Shown here: positions 41,961-50,968 of the stretch, piece after piece | Layout of the letters: each line of letters begins with the position of its first letter | How positions within the stretch are numbered: the stretch's first letter is position 1 | NCBI GenBank assembly: GCA_964360145.1 | Contig: CAYHWW010000006.1 | Location: forward strand, 1 to 52,814 | DNA from: CAYHWW01 sp964360145 | GTDB taxonomy: Bacteria; Bdellovibrionota; UBA1018; CAYHWW01 | Length of the DNA stretch: 52,814 nt | Direction of reading: 5' to 3' | Position numbers and translations under genes: made by a program | The notes under the pieces: generated by a model | Databases searched by the model: none | What the model saw: the letters and a program-made list of their open reading frames with translations, nothing else | What the model was told of the DNA's origin: nothing

Positions 41961-44421
41961 CCTTGCTCACCGCAAGCTCAGCCAAGCGCTCGATGCCCAC
42001 AACGTGTTCGTTGCCATTGAGGTCAATGAGGCGCACGCCCTGGGTGTTGCGACCCATGGAGCGGATCTCCCGCATCTTCGTGCGGATGACTTGGCCCTTG
42101 TTGGTGATGAGCATGAGGTCATCGATATCGGTCACTGCCATGGTGCCCATGACGACGCCATTGCGATCGCCGGTCTTCATGGTGATGGTGCCCTTACCGC
42201 CGCGGGACTGCACGCGATACTCTTCGAGCTCCGTGCGCTTGCCATAGCCGCTGTCGGTAACCGTAAGGATTGTGATGTCCTTGCGGGTGGCGTCGAGCAC
42301 TTCCATGCTCACGAGGGAGTCGTCGCCATCGAAGTCCATGCCGCGGACGCCCCGGGCGCCGCGACCCATGGGGCGCACGTCGTCTTCGGGGAAGCGAATG
42401 GACATACCGCTGCGAGACACGAGGAACACATGGTTGTTGCCCGTGGAAACCCGTGCGGCCACCATGTCATCGCCCTCATCCAAGGAGCACGCGATGAGTC
42501 CCGAGGAGCGGGGGTTGGAGAACTGGCTCAGCTCGGTTTTTTTGATGACACCCTTTTTGGTAACCATAATCACGAAGGCATCATCGCGGAACTGGCGCAC
42601 GGGCAGGATCGCTTTAATCTGTTCGTCTTGCTGCAGATTCACCAGATTCACGATGGCCTTGCCCTTGGTTGTGCGGGACCCTTCGGGGATTCGGTACACC
42701 TTGAGCCAGTAGAGGCGGCCCTTGTCCGTGAAGCAGAGCAAGTAGCTCAACGTAGTGGTGGTGAACATATCCGACACGAAATCCTCGTCGGATGTGGCCA
42801 TACCCTTCACGCCCTTACCGCCGCGATGTTGGCTCTTATAGAGCGAGGAACTGGTGCGCTTGATATAACCCGAATGGGTGATGCTCACGATGCACTCTTC
42901 GTCGGCGATGAGATCTTCCGTCTCGATGCTTTCCGCTTCGCCGGCTTCGATTTCCGTGCGACGCTCGTCGCCGAACCTGTCTTTGATCTCCGCGACTTCG
43001 GTCTTGATGATGTCGTAGACCTCTTGGTCGCTGCCCAGAATTTCCTTGAGGCGGGCAATGATGGCGAGGGTTTCTTTGTACTCATCGACGATCTTCTGGC
43101 GCTCAAGACCCGTGAGGCGCTGGAGGCGCATGTCCAGGATGGCCTGGGCTTGGGCCTCAGAAAACTGGAACCGCGACATGAGCCCCGTGCGGGCCTCTTC
43201 GCCGTTCTTGGCGGCGCGGATGAGTTCGATGACCGCATCCAGGTTGTCGAGGGCTTTGACCAAGCCTTCTAAAATATGGGCCCGGGCTTCAGCTTTCTTT
43301 AAGTCAAAGATGGTGCGCCGGATGACCACTTCACGACGGTGGGCGATGAAGGCCGTGAGGATTTCCTTCAAGTTGAACACCTTGGGCTGGCCAAAATGGA
43401 TGGCCAGCATATTGATGCCGAAGGAGTCCTGCATCTGGGTGTACTTGTAGAGCTGGTTGAGGATGACCTGGTTGTTCTCGCCTTTCTTCAATTCGATGAC
43501 GATGCGCATGCCCGTGCGGTCAGACTCGTCCCGTAGGTCGGAGATTCCTTCGATTTTCTTGTCTCGCACCAGGTCGGCAATCTTCTCGATGAGCTTCGCT
43601 TTATTGACCTGGTATGGGAGCTCGGTCACCACGATGACTTCGCGATCTGCCTTCTTCGATTCGATCGTCACCCTGGCGCGCATCTGAATGACGCCGCGGC
43701 CCGTGCGATAGGCGGAACGGATACCGCTGATGCCACAGATGTAACCCGCCGTGGGGAAGTCCGGGCCCTTGATGATTTCGCAAAGCTCATCCACCGTGGT
43801 TTCAGGCTGCTCGATGAGCTTCGTCAAGCCGTCGCAAACCTCGTTGAGGTTGTGGGGCGGAATGTTAGTCGCCATGCCCACGGCAATGCCTGTGGTGCCG
43901 TTGATCAGAAGATTGGGGATCTTCGTCGGCATGACCCGAGGCTCTTGCAGGGTCTCGTCGTAGTTGGGGCCAAAATCCACGGTTTCCTTGTCGATGTCCG
44001 CGATGAGCTCATCGGTGATCTTCGCCATGCGCACTTCGGTGTAACGCATCGCCGCCGGGTTATCGCCGTCGATGCTGCCGAAGTTGCCTTGGCCGTCGAT
44101 GAGGGGATAGCGCAACGAGAAGTCTTGGGCCATGCGCACCATGGTGTCGTAAACGGCGGTATCGCCATGGGGATGGTATTTACCGATGACATCCCCGACC
44201 ACACGGGCGGATTTTTTGTAGGCCTTGTTGTAGGTATTACCCAGATCGTACATCGCGAAGAGAACCCGGCGGTGCACCGGCTTCAAACCGTCACGCACAT
44301 CGGGGAGGGCGCGGCCCACAATGACGCTCATGGCGTAATCGAGGTAGGCCCCCTTCATTTCGTCTTCGATTTTGACGGTGACGAGGTTGCCCTCTACCGG
44401 CTTATTGACGTTCTCATCCAT
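41920..44421 (-). CDS. gyrA: DNA gyrase subunit A
   Basis: The DNA cleavage and religation subunit, 833 residues. The catalytic Tyr is Tyr127 (AAMRYTEVRM). The fluoroquinolone region reads HPHGDTAVYD, so Thr88 stands where E. coli has Ser83, while the Asp is kept. The C-terminal beta-pinwheel holds the GyrA box QSRGGKG; a related QHRGGKG occurs in the first blade. The C-terminus ends in an acidic tail. The 3' end overlaps the lipoprotein gene by 41 nt. A fabH-like gene separates it from gyrB. Confidence 0.98.
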   Translation of the reverse strand: MDENVNKPVEGNLVTVKIEDEMKGAYLDYAMSVIVGRALPDVRDGLKPVHRRVLFAMYDLGNTYNKAYKKSARVVGDVIGKYHPHGDTAVYDTMVRMAQDFSLRYPLIDGQGNFGSIDGDNPAAMRYTEVRMAKITDELIADIDKETVDFGPNYDETLQEPRVMPTKIPNLLINGTTGIAVGMATNIPPHNLNEVCDGLTKLIEQPETTVDELCEIIKGPDFPTAGYICGISGIRSAYRTGRGVIQMRARVTIESKKADREVIVVTELPYQVNKAKLIEKIADLVRDKKIEGISDLRDESDRTGMRIVIELKKGENNQVILNQLYKYTQMQDSFGINMLAIHFGQPKVFNLKEILTAFIAHRREVVIRRTIFDLKKAEARAHILEGLVKALDNLDAVIELIRAAKNGEEARTGLMSRFQFSEAQAQAILDMRLQRLTGLERQKIVDEYKETLAIIARLKEILGSDQEVYDIIKTEVAEIKDRFGDERRTEIEAGEAESIETEDLIADEECIVSITHSGYIKRTSSSLYKSQHRGGKGVKGMATSDEDFVSDMFTTTTLSYLLCFTDKGRLYWLKVYRIPEGSRTTKGKAIVNLVNLQQDEQIKAILPVRQFRDDAFVIMVTKKGVIKKTELSQFSNPRSSGLIACSLDEGDDMVAARVSTGNNHVFLVSRSGMSIRFPEDDVRPMGRGARGVRGMDFDGDDSLVSMEVLDATRKDITILTVTDSGYGKRTELEEYRVQSRGGKGTITMKTGDRNGVVMGTMAVTDIDDLMLITNKGQVIRTKMREIRSMGRNTQGVRLIDLNGNEHVVGIERLAELAVSKDEDGDGSEAPPQG

Positions 44422-44429
44422 GGTTCATC

Positions 44430-45437
44430 TCACCAGCGCATGAGCGCTGACCCCCACGTAAATCCGCTGCCGAAGGCGACCAAGCCCACGAGCATGCCTG
44501 GTTTCAATGCACCCGCCGTCACGGCCTCGGTGAGCCCGATGGGCAACGTGGCCGCGGTTGTGTTGCCGAAACGATCGATGGTGTTGAAAACTTTTTCCTT
44601 GGGAAGGCCCAAGGCCTGACCCACAGCCTCGTTGATGCGCATATTGGCCTGGTGAGGCACCAGAAGATCCAGGTCCTTGATGGAGAAACCGTTGTGCTTT
44701 AGTGCCTCATTCAAGACCTCAGGCATGCGGCGCACGGCATGCACGAATACTGCTTTGCCGTTCATCTTCGGGAAGATGCGACCATCCTCGATCATTTCGT
44801 GCGAAATACGATGAGGCGTATGGGCACAGCCCGGAGCCTCAAGCCATAACTCTTTGGCGTGGGTGCCGTCAGCGTGAGTGTGCACGGACAGGATTCCGCG
44901 ATTGGGATCATCGGAAGGGCCCACAATGGCGGCACCGGCACCATCACCGAAGAGCACTGAAACATCACGTCCGCGGGTGGTGAGGTCAAGGCCCCGGGAG
45001 TGGAGCTCGCCGCCCACGCAAAGCACGCGCTTATATTGACCCGTGCGCACAAGGGCATCCGCGATCTGCAGACCGTAAAGGAAGCCCGTGCATTGATTGC
45101 GCACGTCGAGGGCGGGCACGCCGGGGATTCCCATCTTCGCCTGAAAGAAACAGCCATTGCCTGGAAACTCATGATCGGGGCTGAGAGTGGCGTAGATAAT
45201 GAAATCCACGTCCTCTTTTTTTAGGCCCGCCATATCGAGGGCGTGCTTCGCCGCTTCAACGCCCATGTCAGCGTTGGTCATGGTGCTGTCGGCGTAGTGA
45301 CGCTGCTTGATGCCGGTGCGCTGCACGATCCACTCGTCAGAGGTGTCCATGAGTTTTGCGAGGTCATTATTGGTAACCACGCGGGGAGGAACATAATAGC
45401 CTACGCCTAAAATCCTGCTTCTGATGGTATTTGCCAT
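44430..45437 (-). CDS. fabH: 3-oxoacyl-ACP synthase III (FabH-like)
   Basis: A condensing enzyme of the KAS III family, 335 residues. The catalytic triad is Cys116 (RNQCTGFL), His262 (PHQANMRI) and Asn292 (GNTTAATLP). Family members start fatty-acid synthesis from acetyl-CoA and malonyl-ACP, but relatives serve other acyl pathways. There are no other fatty-acid genes nearby; it is placed between gyrB (24 nt) and gyrA (8 nt), so it is cotranscribed with them. GTTSAA is usual in the family, and GNTTAA is a mild variant. The exact substrate cannot be read from the sequence. Confidence 0.88.
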   Translation of the reverse strand: MANTIRSRILGVGYYVPPRVVTNNDLAKLMDTSDEWIVQRTGIKQRHYADSTMTNADMGVEAAKHALDMAGLKKEDVDFIIYATLSPDHEFPGNGCFFQAKMGIPGVPALDVRNQCTGFLYGLQIADALVRTGQYKRVLCVGGELHSRGLDLTTRGRDVSVLFGDGAGAAIVGPSDDPNRGILSVHTHADGTHAKELWLEAPGCAHTPHRISHEMIEDGRIFPKMNGKAVFVHAVRRMPEVLNEALKHNGFSIKDLDLLVPHQANMRINEAVGQALGLPKEKVFNTIDRFGNTTAATLPIGLTEAVTAGALKPGMLVGLVAFGSGFTWGSALMRW

Positions 45438-45461
45438 GATGTGTATTCCTCTCTCCCCTTC

Positions 45462-47918
45462 CTAGGTGTCCAGGTTTCGCACTCGAAGCGCATTTTCTTC
45501 GATGAATTGCCTGCGAGGCTCCACTGCATCGCCCATGAGAACCGAGAACAATGAGTCCGCGGCCAATGCGTCTTCCACCAACACCTTGATGAGGGTGCGG
45601 CGCGTGGGGTCCATGGTGGTTTCCCAGAGCTGCTCGGGGTTCATTTCGCCCAAGCCTTTGTAGCGCTGGATGTTCATACCCTTTTTCGAGTGCTCGATGA
45701 GCTTCACGGCTAGATCTTCCACATCGTCGGCCGCGATCATCTCATGGCTCTCTTTAGAAACAGAGAATGGCCCCAGGCCTAAGACATTCATGGAGTTGTA
45801 GAGCTTCATCAAATCGTCAAACTCCGGAGACGCGACGAAAGCGTATTCGAGATTGAGAAAGAAGAGTCCGGCCGGCTTTCTCAGCTCGAAACGAGCGGCA
45901 AAACAAGCATGGGCGGGGTCATCCTTAACGGTGAACTTCAAGTCCGAGATGGTGGGGTTACGCTTTTTCGTCTCGGTAACGATGGCTTCAGCAACCCGAG
46001 AAAGCTTTTCCTTGTCCTTCAATGTATCGACGGTGACGTTGCGGGCAGTGATAGCCCGCAAGAGAGACGTCTCGTAACGCCGGGCAGTGCCCTCTACGTT
46101 TTTGTGGTACTTTAATGCATTTTTAATAGAGGAAATGATCTGAGACGAGGGGAGGGTGGCGCCGCTGGAAGTTTTTACCACCAGGTTGTCCAAGCACGAT
46201 GTGAGCAAATACCCCTGAAGCTCGACATCGTTCTTGATGTAACGGTCCTTGCCTTCTTTACGTACTTTGAAGAGCGGCGGCTGGGCGATGTAGAGGTAGC
46301 CCTTCTCGATGATCTGAGCCATTTGCCGGTAAAAGAACGTGAGGAGGAGGGTGCGGATATGGCTACCGTCCACGTCGGCGTCCGTCATGATGACGATTTT
46401 GTGATAGCGCACTTTGGAGATGTCGAAATCTTCCTTACCAATTCCTGCGCCGAGCGCGGTAATCAAAACCTTGATTTCGTCTGACGAAAGCATCTTCTCA
46501 TAACGTGCTTTTTCCACGTTCAAGATCTTGCCTTTGAGCGGCAGCACAGCCTGGTTCCTGCGGGCACGGCCCTGTTTGGCGGAACCGCCGGCGCTATCAC
46601 CCTCGACGAGGAAAATTTCGCACTGGGCGGGGTCTTTCTCTTGGCAGTCGGCCATCTTGCCGGGCAGCCCGCCGAAATCGAGGGCGGTCTTACGGCGAGT
46701 CAGATCCCGGGCCTTGCGGGCGGCGATGCGGGCGCAGGCCGAATCGATGGACTTCTGAATGACCTTCTTGGCGATGTTGGGATTTTTCTCTAAAAAGTCC
46801 GCAAGCTTCTCATTCATGATGGAAGCAACAAACCCTTCAACTTCGCCATTACCCAATTTTGTCTTCGTTTGCCCTTCAAACTGGGGCTCAGGAACTTTCA
46901 CGCTGATGACACAAGCAAGGCCTTCCCGAATGTCTTCTCCGGTAAGCACATCTTTCAGGTTCTTCAGCATGCCATTGGCTTCAGCATACCGATTCACCAC
47001 CCGCGTGAGAGCCGTTTTCAAACCAGAAACGTGGGTACCGCCTTCGATGGTGTTGATGTTGTTGCAGTAGGAATAAATACTCTCCGTATAGCTGTCATTC
47101 CACTGCATGGCGATTTCCACAGCCATCATGTTTTTTTCTTGCAGGAAGTAGATTGGCTTCTCGTGCTGCTTCTCTTTGCTTTTATTGAGATACTCAACGA
47201 AAGAGACGAGACCGCCATCGAATTTGAATGCCTGCTCCGAGTTCACGCGCTCGTCTTTGAAAACGATGTTGAGGCCCCTGTTCAAAAAGGCCAGTTCCCG
47301 CAGGCGGTTGGTCAACGTATCCGCGTTGTATTCAACCGTAGTGAAAACCTCCGCATCGGGCTTGAAGATGACAATGGTGCCGCGCTTCTCGGATGTTCCG
47401 GTTTGCTCCAATGGCCCCTGGGGATTGCCGCGCTTGAATGTAATCCGATAAACTTTTCCACCCCTGTGGATTTCAGCAATGAGGGACTCGGACAAAGCAT
47501 TAACGACGCTGACGCCTACGCCGTGGAGACCGCCGGAAACCTTATAGGCCCCGCCATCTTCATTGAACTTGCCGCCAGCGTGGAGCTTGGTCAGCACCAC
47601 CTCAGCAGCGGAGACACCGGAGCTGTGCATATCCACGGGAATGCCACGTCCGTCGTCTTCCACGGATACGGAGTTATCCACATGCACCGTGACATGGATG
47701 TTTTTGCAATAGCCAGCAAGGGCTTCATCAACGCAGTTATCCACAACCTCATAAACCAGGTGATGGAGACCACGTGCACCAGTATCGCCGATATACATGC
47801 CCGGACGTTTTCGAACCGCCTCAAGCCCTTCAAGAACTTTAATTTTGTCCGCGTTGTAATCAGAACTATCCACTCTAGATGAGAGTTCATTACCCATGGG
47901 CGCTGACCTTTCCGTCAA
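45462..47918 (-). CDS. gyrB: DNA gyrase subunit B
   Basis: The ATPase subunit of gyrase, 818 residues. The GHKL ATP site is present (YEVVDNCVDEALAGY, DDGRGIPVD, GGLHGVGVSVVNALS). The TOPRIM domain has EGDSAGGSAKQGR and DADVDGSHIR, followed by the ~170-residue insert typical of Gram-negative GyrB, then QRYKGLGEMNPEQLWETTM. The listed start at 47918 overlaps recF by 29 nt. ATG at 47897 (MGNELSSRVD) gives an 8-nt overlap and is an alternative. Confidence 0.98.
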   Translation of the reverse strand: MTERSAPMGNELSSRVDSSDYNADKIKVLEGLEAVRKRPGMYIGDTGARGLHHLVYEVVDNCVDEALAGYCKNIHVTVHVDNSVSVEDDGRGIPVDMHSSGVSAAEVVLTKLHAGGKFNEDGGAYKVSGGLHGVGVSVVNALSESLIAEIHRGGKVYRITFKRGNPQGPLEQTGTSEKRGTIVIFKPDAEVFTTVEYNADTLTNRLRELAFLNRGLNIVFKDERVNSEQAFKFDGGLVSFVEYLNKSKEKQHEKPIYFLQEKNMMAVEIAMQWNDSYTESIYSYCNNINTIEGGTHVSGLKTALTRVVNRYAEANGMLKNLKDVLTGEDIREGLACVISVKVPEPQFEGQTKTKLGNGEVEGFVASIMNEKLADFLEKNPNIAKKVIQKSIDSACARIAARKARDLTRRKTALDFGGLPGKMADCQEKDPAQCEIFLVEGDSAGGSAKQGRARRNQAVLPLKGKILNVEKARYEKMLSSDEIKVLITALGAGIGKEDFDISKVRYHKIVIMTDADVDGSHIRTLLLTFFYRQMAQIIEKGYLYIAQPPLFKVRKEGKDRYIKNDVELQGYLLTSCLDNLVVKTSSGATLPSSQIISSIKNALKYHKNVEGTARRYETSLLRAITARNVTVDTLKDKEKLSRVAEAIVTETKKRNPTISDLKFTVKDDPAHACFAARFELRKPAGLFFLNLEYAFVASPEFDDLMKLYNSMNVLGLGPFSVSKESHEMIAADDVEDLAVKLIEHSKKGMNIQRYKGLGEMNPEQLWETTMDPTRRTLIKVLVEDALAADSLFSVLMGDAVEPRRQFIEENALRVRNLDT

Positions 47919-49011
47919 TCACGAGATACTTCTTACCGAAGCCGTGCTCTTCCGTGGTGGTGAGAAAAACCTGGGACGGGGTGGAATTCAAATAATCCAC
48001 GAGAAAGCCACGTCGTTGGGCATCGAGCTCGGAAGAGAGGTCGTCAATGACCAAGATAGGAGGAGCTTGCCTCACGCGAGCGAGCACATCGCCCTCTGAA
48101 AGACGCATGGCCATGACCGCCGTGCGGACCTCTCCCTGGGATCCAAAATTCCTCAAAGATTTATTTTGGAGGGAGAGCTTGATGTCATCCCTGTGAGGCC
48201 CCACCAGGCTGGTTCCCAACAGGCATTCTTTGCGAAGCATATCTTCCTGTTTTTCCTTTAGAAATTGAGAGATTGAATCTACTGAAGGGACGTCCCCTTG
48301 TCCAGTTTCTTGCTCGCTGAGAGCAGTGGATTCATACTGAATCCCAACCCTAGCAGAACCCCCTGAAATTCTCTGATAATACTGGGTTACCACGGGCTCA
48401 AATTCCCTACAGGCGAGCATCCTTGAATGAATGATCTGGGCGCCGAGTTCGAGCAGCTGCTCATTCCACACGTGGAATTCTTCCCCGAGGGGTTTTTGCC
48501 CTTGGGCGAACTCCTTCAGAAGACGATTTTTTTGAATCAATGCCCGATGGTATCTGGAGGCACGGTCAGCATGGGAGACATCCACAATTGTGGATAACCT
48601 ATCTGTCCAAGCCCGCCGCTCCTCTGGCCCCCCCCGGATGATCTCGATGTCGGAGGGGGAAAAGGCCACCACGGGAAAGCGTCCAAAAAACTCACTGAGC
48701 AGCCGACAGGCTTTGCCATTAATACGGGCCACTTTGCTGCCTGGAGCGACCGCCAGGCTGATTTCAGTGGTGATCTGGCCATGGGCCAGGGTGCCCTCGA
48801 TATGAGCTCCGGCTTCGACACCCCAACGAATCAACTCGGCGTTCTTTGCGCCCCTAAAGCTCCGCATGGTGGAAAGGAGGCAAACCGCTTCCACAAGGGA
48901 TGTCTTTCCCTGGCCGTTGCAGCCATAGACATAGTTGATTCCAGGATCAAAAGAGAGTTCCAATGACCCATAGCAGCGGAAATCAACAAGCCTGAGGTTT
49001 CGAAGGTGCAC
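47890..49011 (-). CDS. recF: DNA replication and repair protein RecF
   Basis: An SMC-like ATPase that loads RecA at gaps with RecOR, 373 residues. Walker A is GCNGQGKTS (about residues 30-38), the signature is near RLSEGD, and Walker B is PILVIDDLSSELD. The usual neighbours dnaN (upstream, separated by 159 nt holding a structured repeat) and gyrB (overlapping) support the call. Confidence 0.97.
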   Translation of the reverse strand: MHLRNLRLVDFRCYGSLELSFDPGINYVYGCNGQGKTSLVEAVCLLSTMRSFRGAKNAELIRWGVEAGAHIEGTLAHGQITTEISLAVAPGSKVARINGKACRLLSEFFGRFPVVAFSPSDIEIIRGGPEERRAWTDRLSTIVDVSHADRASRYHRALIQKNRLLKEFAQGQKPLGEEFHVWNEQLLELGAQIIHSRMLACREFEPVVTQYYQRISGGSARVGIQYESTALSEQETGQGDVPSVDSISQFLKEKQEDMLRKECLLGTSLVGPHRDDIKLSLQNKSLRNFGSQGEVRTAVMAMRLSEGDVLARVRQAPPILVIDDLSSELDAQRRGFLVDYLNSTPSQVFLTTTEEHGFGKKYLVIDGKVSAHG

Positions 49012-49043
49012 AACGGATTGGACACTAACAGGCCATCACGCTT

Positions 49044-49165
49044 AGGCGAAGGTATTTTGCCGGCGAGCGAGGCGGAGGAGGAGCGGGCCGACCAAAGCGC
49101 ACTCGTGTGCGCTGCGTGGAGGCCGTGACGAACGACAACGAAGCTCCCCGGCAAAATATCGAGCC
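49044..49165. repeat. Structured inverted-repeat element between recF and dnaN
   Basis: About 122 bp. The ends AGGCGAAGGTATTTTGCCGG (49044-49063) and the matching right arm (49144-49165) form an imperfect inverted repeat with an 11-bp perfect core (49053-49063 / 49148-49158). A perfect 7-bp hairpin, AGCGCAC-TCGT-GTGCGCT, lies at 49096-49113, followed by GCGTGGAGGCCGTGACGAAC. The layout matches the elements at 75-217 and 32154-32334. It fills nearly the whole 159-nt dnaN-recF gap and holds no gene. Confidence 0.65.
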
Positions 49166-49170
49166 TACAA

Positions 49171-50301
49171 CTAGATGCGCATGGGCATGACGACATAGGT
49201 ATAATCGTCGCGACCCGCTGGACGAAGTATGCCTGCGCTCAGCTTATCGTTGAAGTCCAGCGACACTTTTTCACAATCCAGAACAGTGAGGCTTTCCACA
49301 AGGTATCGGGCATTGAAACCGATTTCGATTTCATCACCGGTGTAGTCTACATCCAGCTCTTCTTTGGCTTCCCCTAGGTCGGGATTGCTGGAGGTCATGG
49401 TCACCTGGCCATCAGTGATGAAAAGCTTCACGCCTTTGCTTTTCTCGTTAGCGAAAAGCGAAGCACGCTTCAGGCTGGCCAGAATTTCACCCCGCCCCGC
49501 GGTAAAGCGACGGGGACTCTTTTTGGGAATCACTTGCTCGTAATCAGGGTAATCCCCATCAATCAAGCGTACAAACAGCGCGATATTTTCAAGCTGCACT
49601 AAAAGGCTGTTTTTATCCACAACCAGCCTGAAGGTGTCTGTTTTACTCTTGGCATCCAGCAGGCGTTTCAATTCAACGAGGCCCTTCTTGGGGATAATAA
49701 TGCCGTTCTTGAAGTAATCAGCCTGCTTAGGGTCGCGAATGAGTTCACGGTCAATAAAAGAGAGACGATGCCCATCTGTGGCCACCATGCGAACAAGGCC
49801 GCCCCCAATGGATTCCAAAAATACGCCATTCAGATGGTAACGGGTCTCATCCGTGGACGCTGCGAAGAGCGTACGATCAATCATCTCGCGCACGAGAGCC
49901 GAGTTCACCTCAACGTAATCTTTGTCCGCGAAATCAGGCAGCGGAGGAAACTCATCAGCGCCCAACCCCACCAGGTTGAAGGTCGACTTCGCGCAAGTGA
50001 GGTGAACCCAGTTATTTTCTTTCTTCTCCAGGTAGATGGGCTTGTTGGGCAACTCTTTGACGATATCGAAGAGGCTCTTGGCGCTAATGGCCATCTTGCC
50101 CGGCGTAATCTCTTTGGAAGAAGACAGCGGTAGCGTGACGTTCACCCCCACTTCGAGATCTGTTGCTGAAACAGTAAGATGATCTTTCCCAACGGTCAGC
50201 AAAACATTGGAAAGAATCTGAACGGTGCTTTTTTTCTCAACAACGTTCTGAACCTTTTGAAGTGCATCGAATAACGCATCACGAGGAATTGAGAATCTCA
50301 T
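49171..50301 (-). CDS. dnaN: DNA polymerase III beta subunit (sliding clamp)
   Basis: The ring-shaped processivity clamp, 376 residues, three repeated clamp domains. Family sequences include MRFSIPRDALFDALQKVQNV at the start, RYHLNGVFLE, ATDGHRLS and the C-terminal YTYVVMPMRI. The start at 50301 lies next to the origin, with GTAAGGGTG upstream. Downstream comes the structured repeat, then recF. Confidence 0.98.
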   Translation of the reverse strand: MRFSIPRDALFDALQKVQNVVEKKSTVQILSNVLLTVGKDHLTVSATDLEVGVNVTLPLSSSKEITPGKMAISAKSLFDIVKELPNKPIYLEKKENNWVHLTCAKSTFNLVGLGADEFPPLPDFADKDYVEVNSALVREMIDRTLFAASTDETRYHLNGVFLESIGGGLVRMVATDGHRLSFIDRELIRDPKQADYFKNGIIIPKKGLVELKRLLDAKSKTDTFRLVVDKNSLLVQLENIALFVRLIDGDYPDYEQVIPKKSPRRFTAGRGEILASLKRASLFANEKSKGVKLFITDGQVTMTSSNPDLGEAKEELDVDYTGDEIEIGFNARYLVESLTVLDCEKVSLDFNDKLSAGILRPAGRDDYTYVVMPMRI

Positions 50302-50968
50302 GGTCCCACACCCTTACCTGCGCCCTGTATTAACAGAGATAGATATATAAATACATAGTAGTAGTAGTAAGGCTGTGGATTCTGTGGATAACCCATTAAA
50401 CCCCTGGGAATTACTGCACTCATCCTGTGGATGAATCTGTGGAGAAATCTGTGGATAGTTATCCACAGATTTCTGGAAAAAACTTAATCAGGGCTTATCC
50501 ACATTTTATCCCCAGGGTTATCCACAAGCCCTGTGGATAAAAACCATCGCGCAATAGACGAGTATGTTAGTTGTGTGGATAAAAGCCATGTTTTGCACGG
50601 TTGGGACCTCACTCCGGAAAGTTATCCACAAAGCAGAGCAAAAAACGACCCACGGGGTCTCAAAACATTCAAAAGGCTTTTGTTTCATCTGTGGATAAGT
50701 AGATTAACCTACCGACATTTCAGATAAAAACCTGTGGATAAAGCTGTGGAGTAAATGTGGATAAAGTTAAAATCAAAATCACAGCAGCGGAGTTATCCAC
50801 AGGGTTATCCACGCTTTGTCCACAGTAACATGCTGTGCTGCGCTCGACGTTTTGTTCCTGTTGAGAAATGCCGCGTACCCTGGGGATAAAGTGGGGTTGC
50901 GCTGTGGATAACTCCACTGCGGCACGTCATTTTGACGCAAGAGTTGTTTTGTCGCCGCCGCAAGTGGC
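50302..50968. other. Chromosomal replication origin (oriC) between dnaA and dnaN
   Basis: A 667-bp stretch without genes. Twelve perfect 9-mer DnaA boxes (TTATCCACA or its complement) lie at 50383, 50459, 50495, 50518, 50532, 50574, 50622, 50690, 50733, 50756, 50793 and 50903. Boxes at 50459, 50495, 50518, 50622 and 50793 are on the plus strand and the other seven on the minus strand. Several one-mismatch boxes add to these (for example 50374, 50506, 50805). An AT-rich unwinding segment sits at the dnaN end. Position, box density and flanking genes make this the origin with high confidence. Confidence 0.96.
50341..50391 (+). promoter_or_regulatory. Basal unwinding element with DnaA-trios
   Basis: Read on the plus strand: AT-rich AGATATATAAATACA (50341-50355), then TAG four times and TAA (50356-50370), then GGC, then two abutting 9-mers, TGTGGATTC (50374-50382) and TGTGGATAA (50383-50391). 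This is the AT-rich / trio / GC-cluster / DnaA-box order described for bacterial unwinding elements. Opening is therefore predicted at the dnaN side of the origin. Confidence 0.85.
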
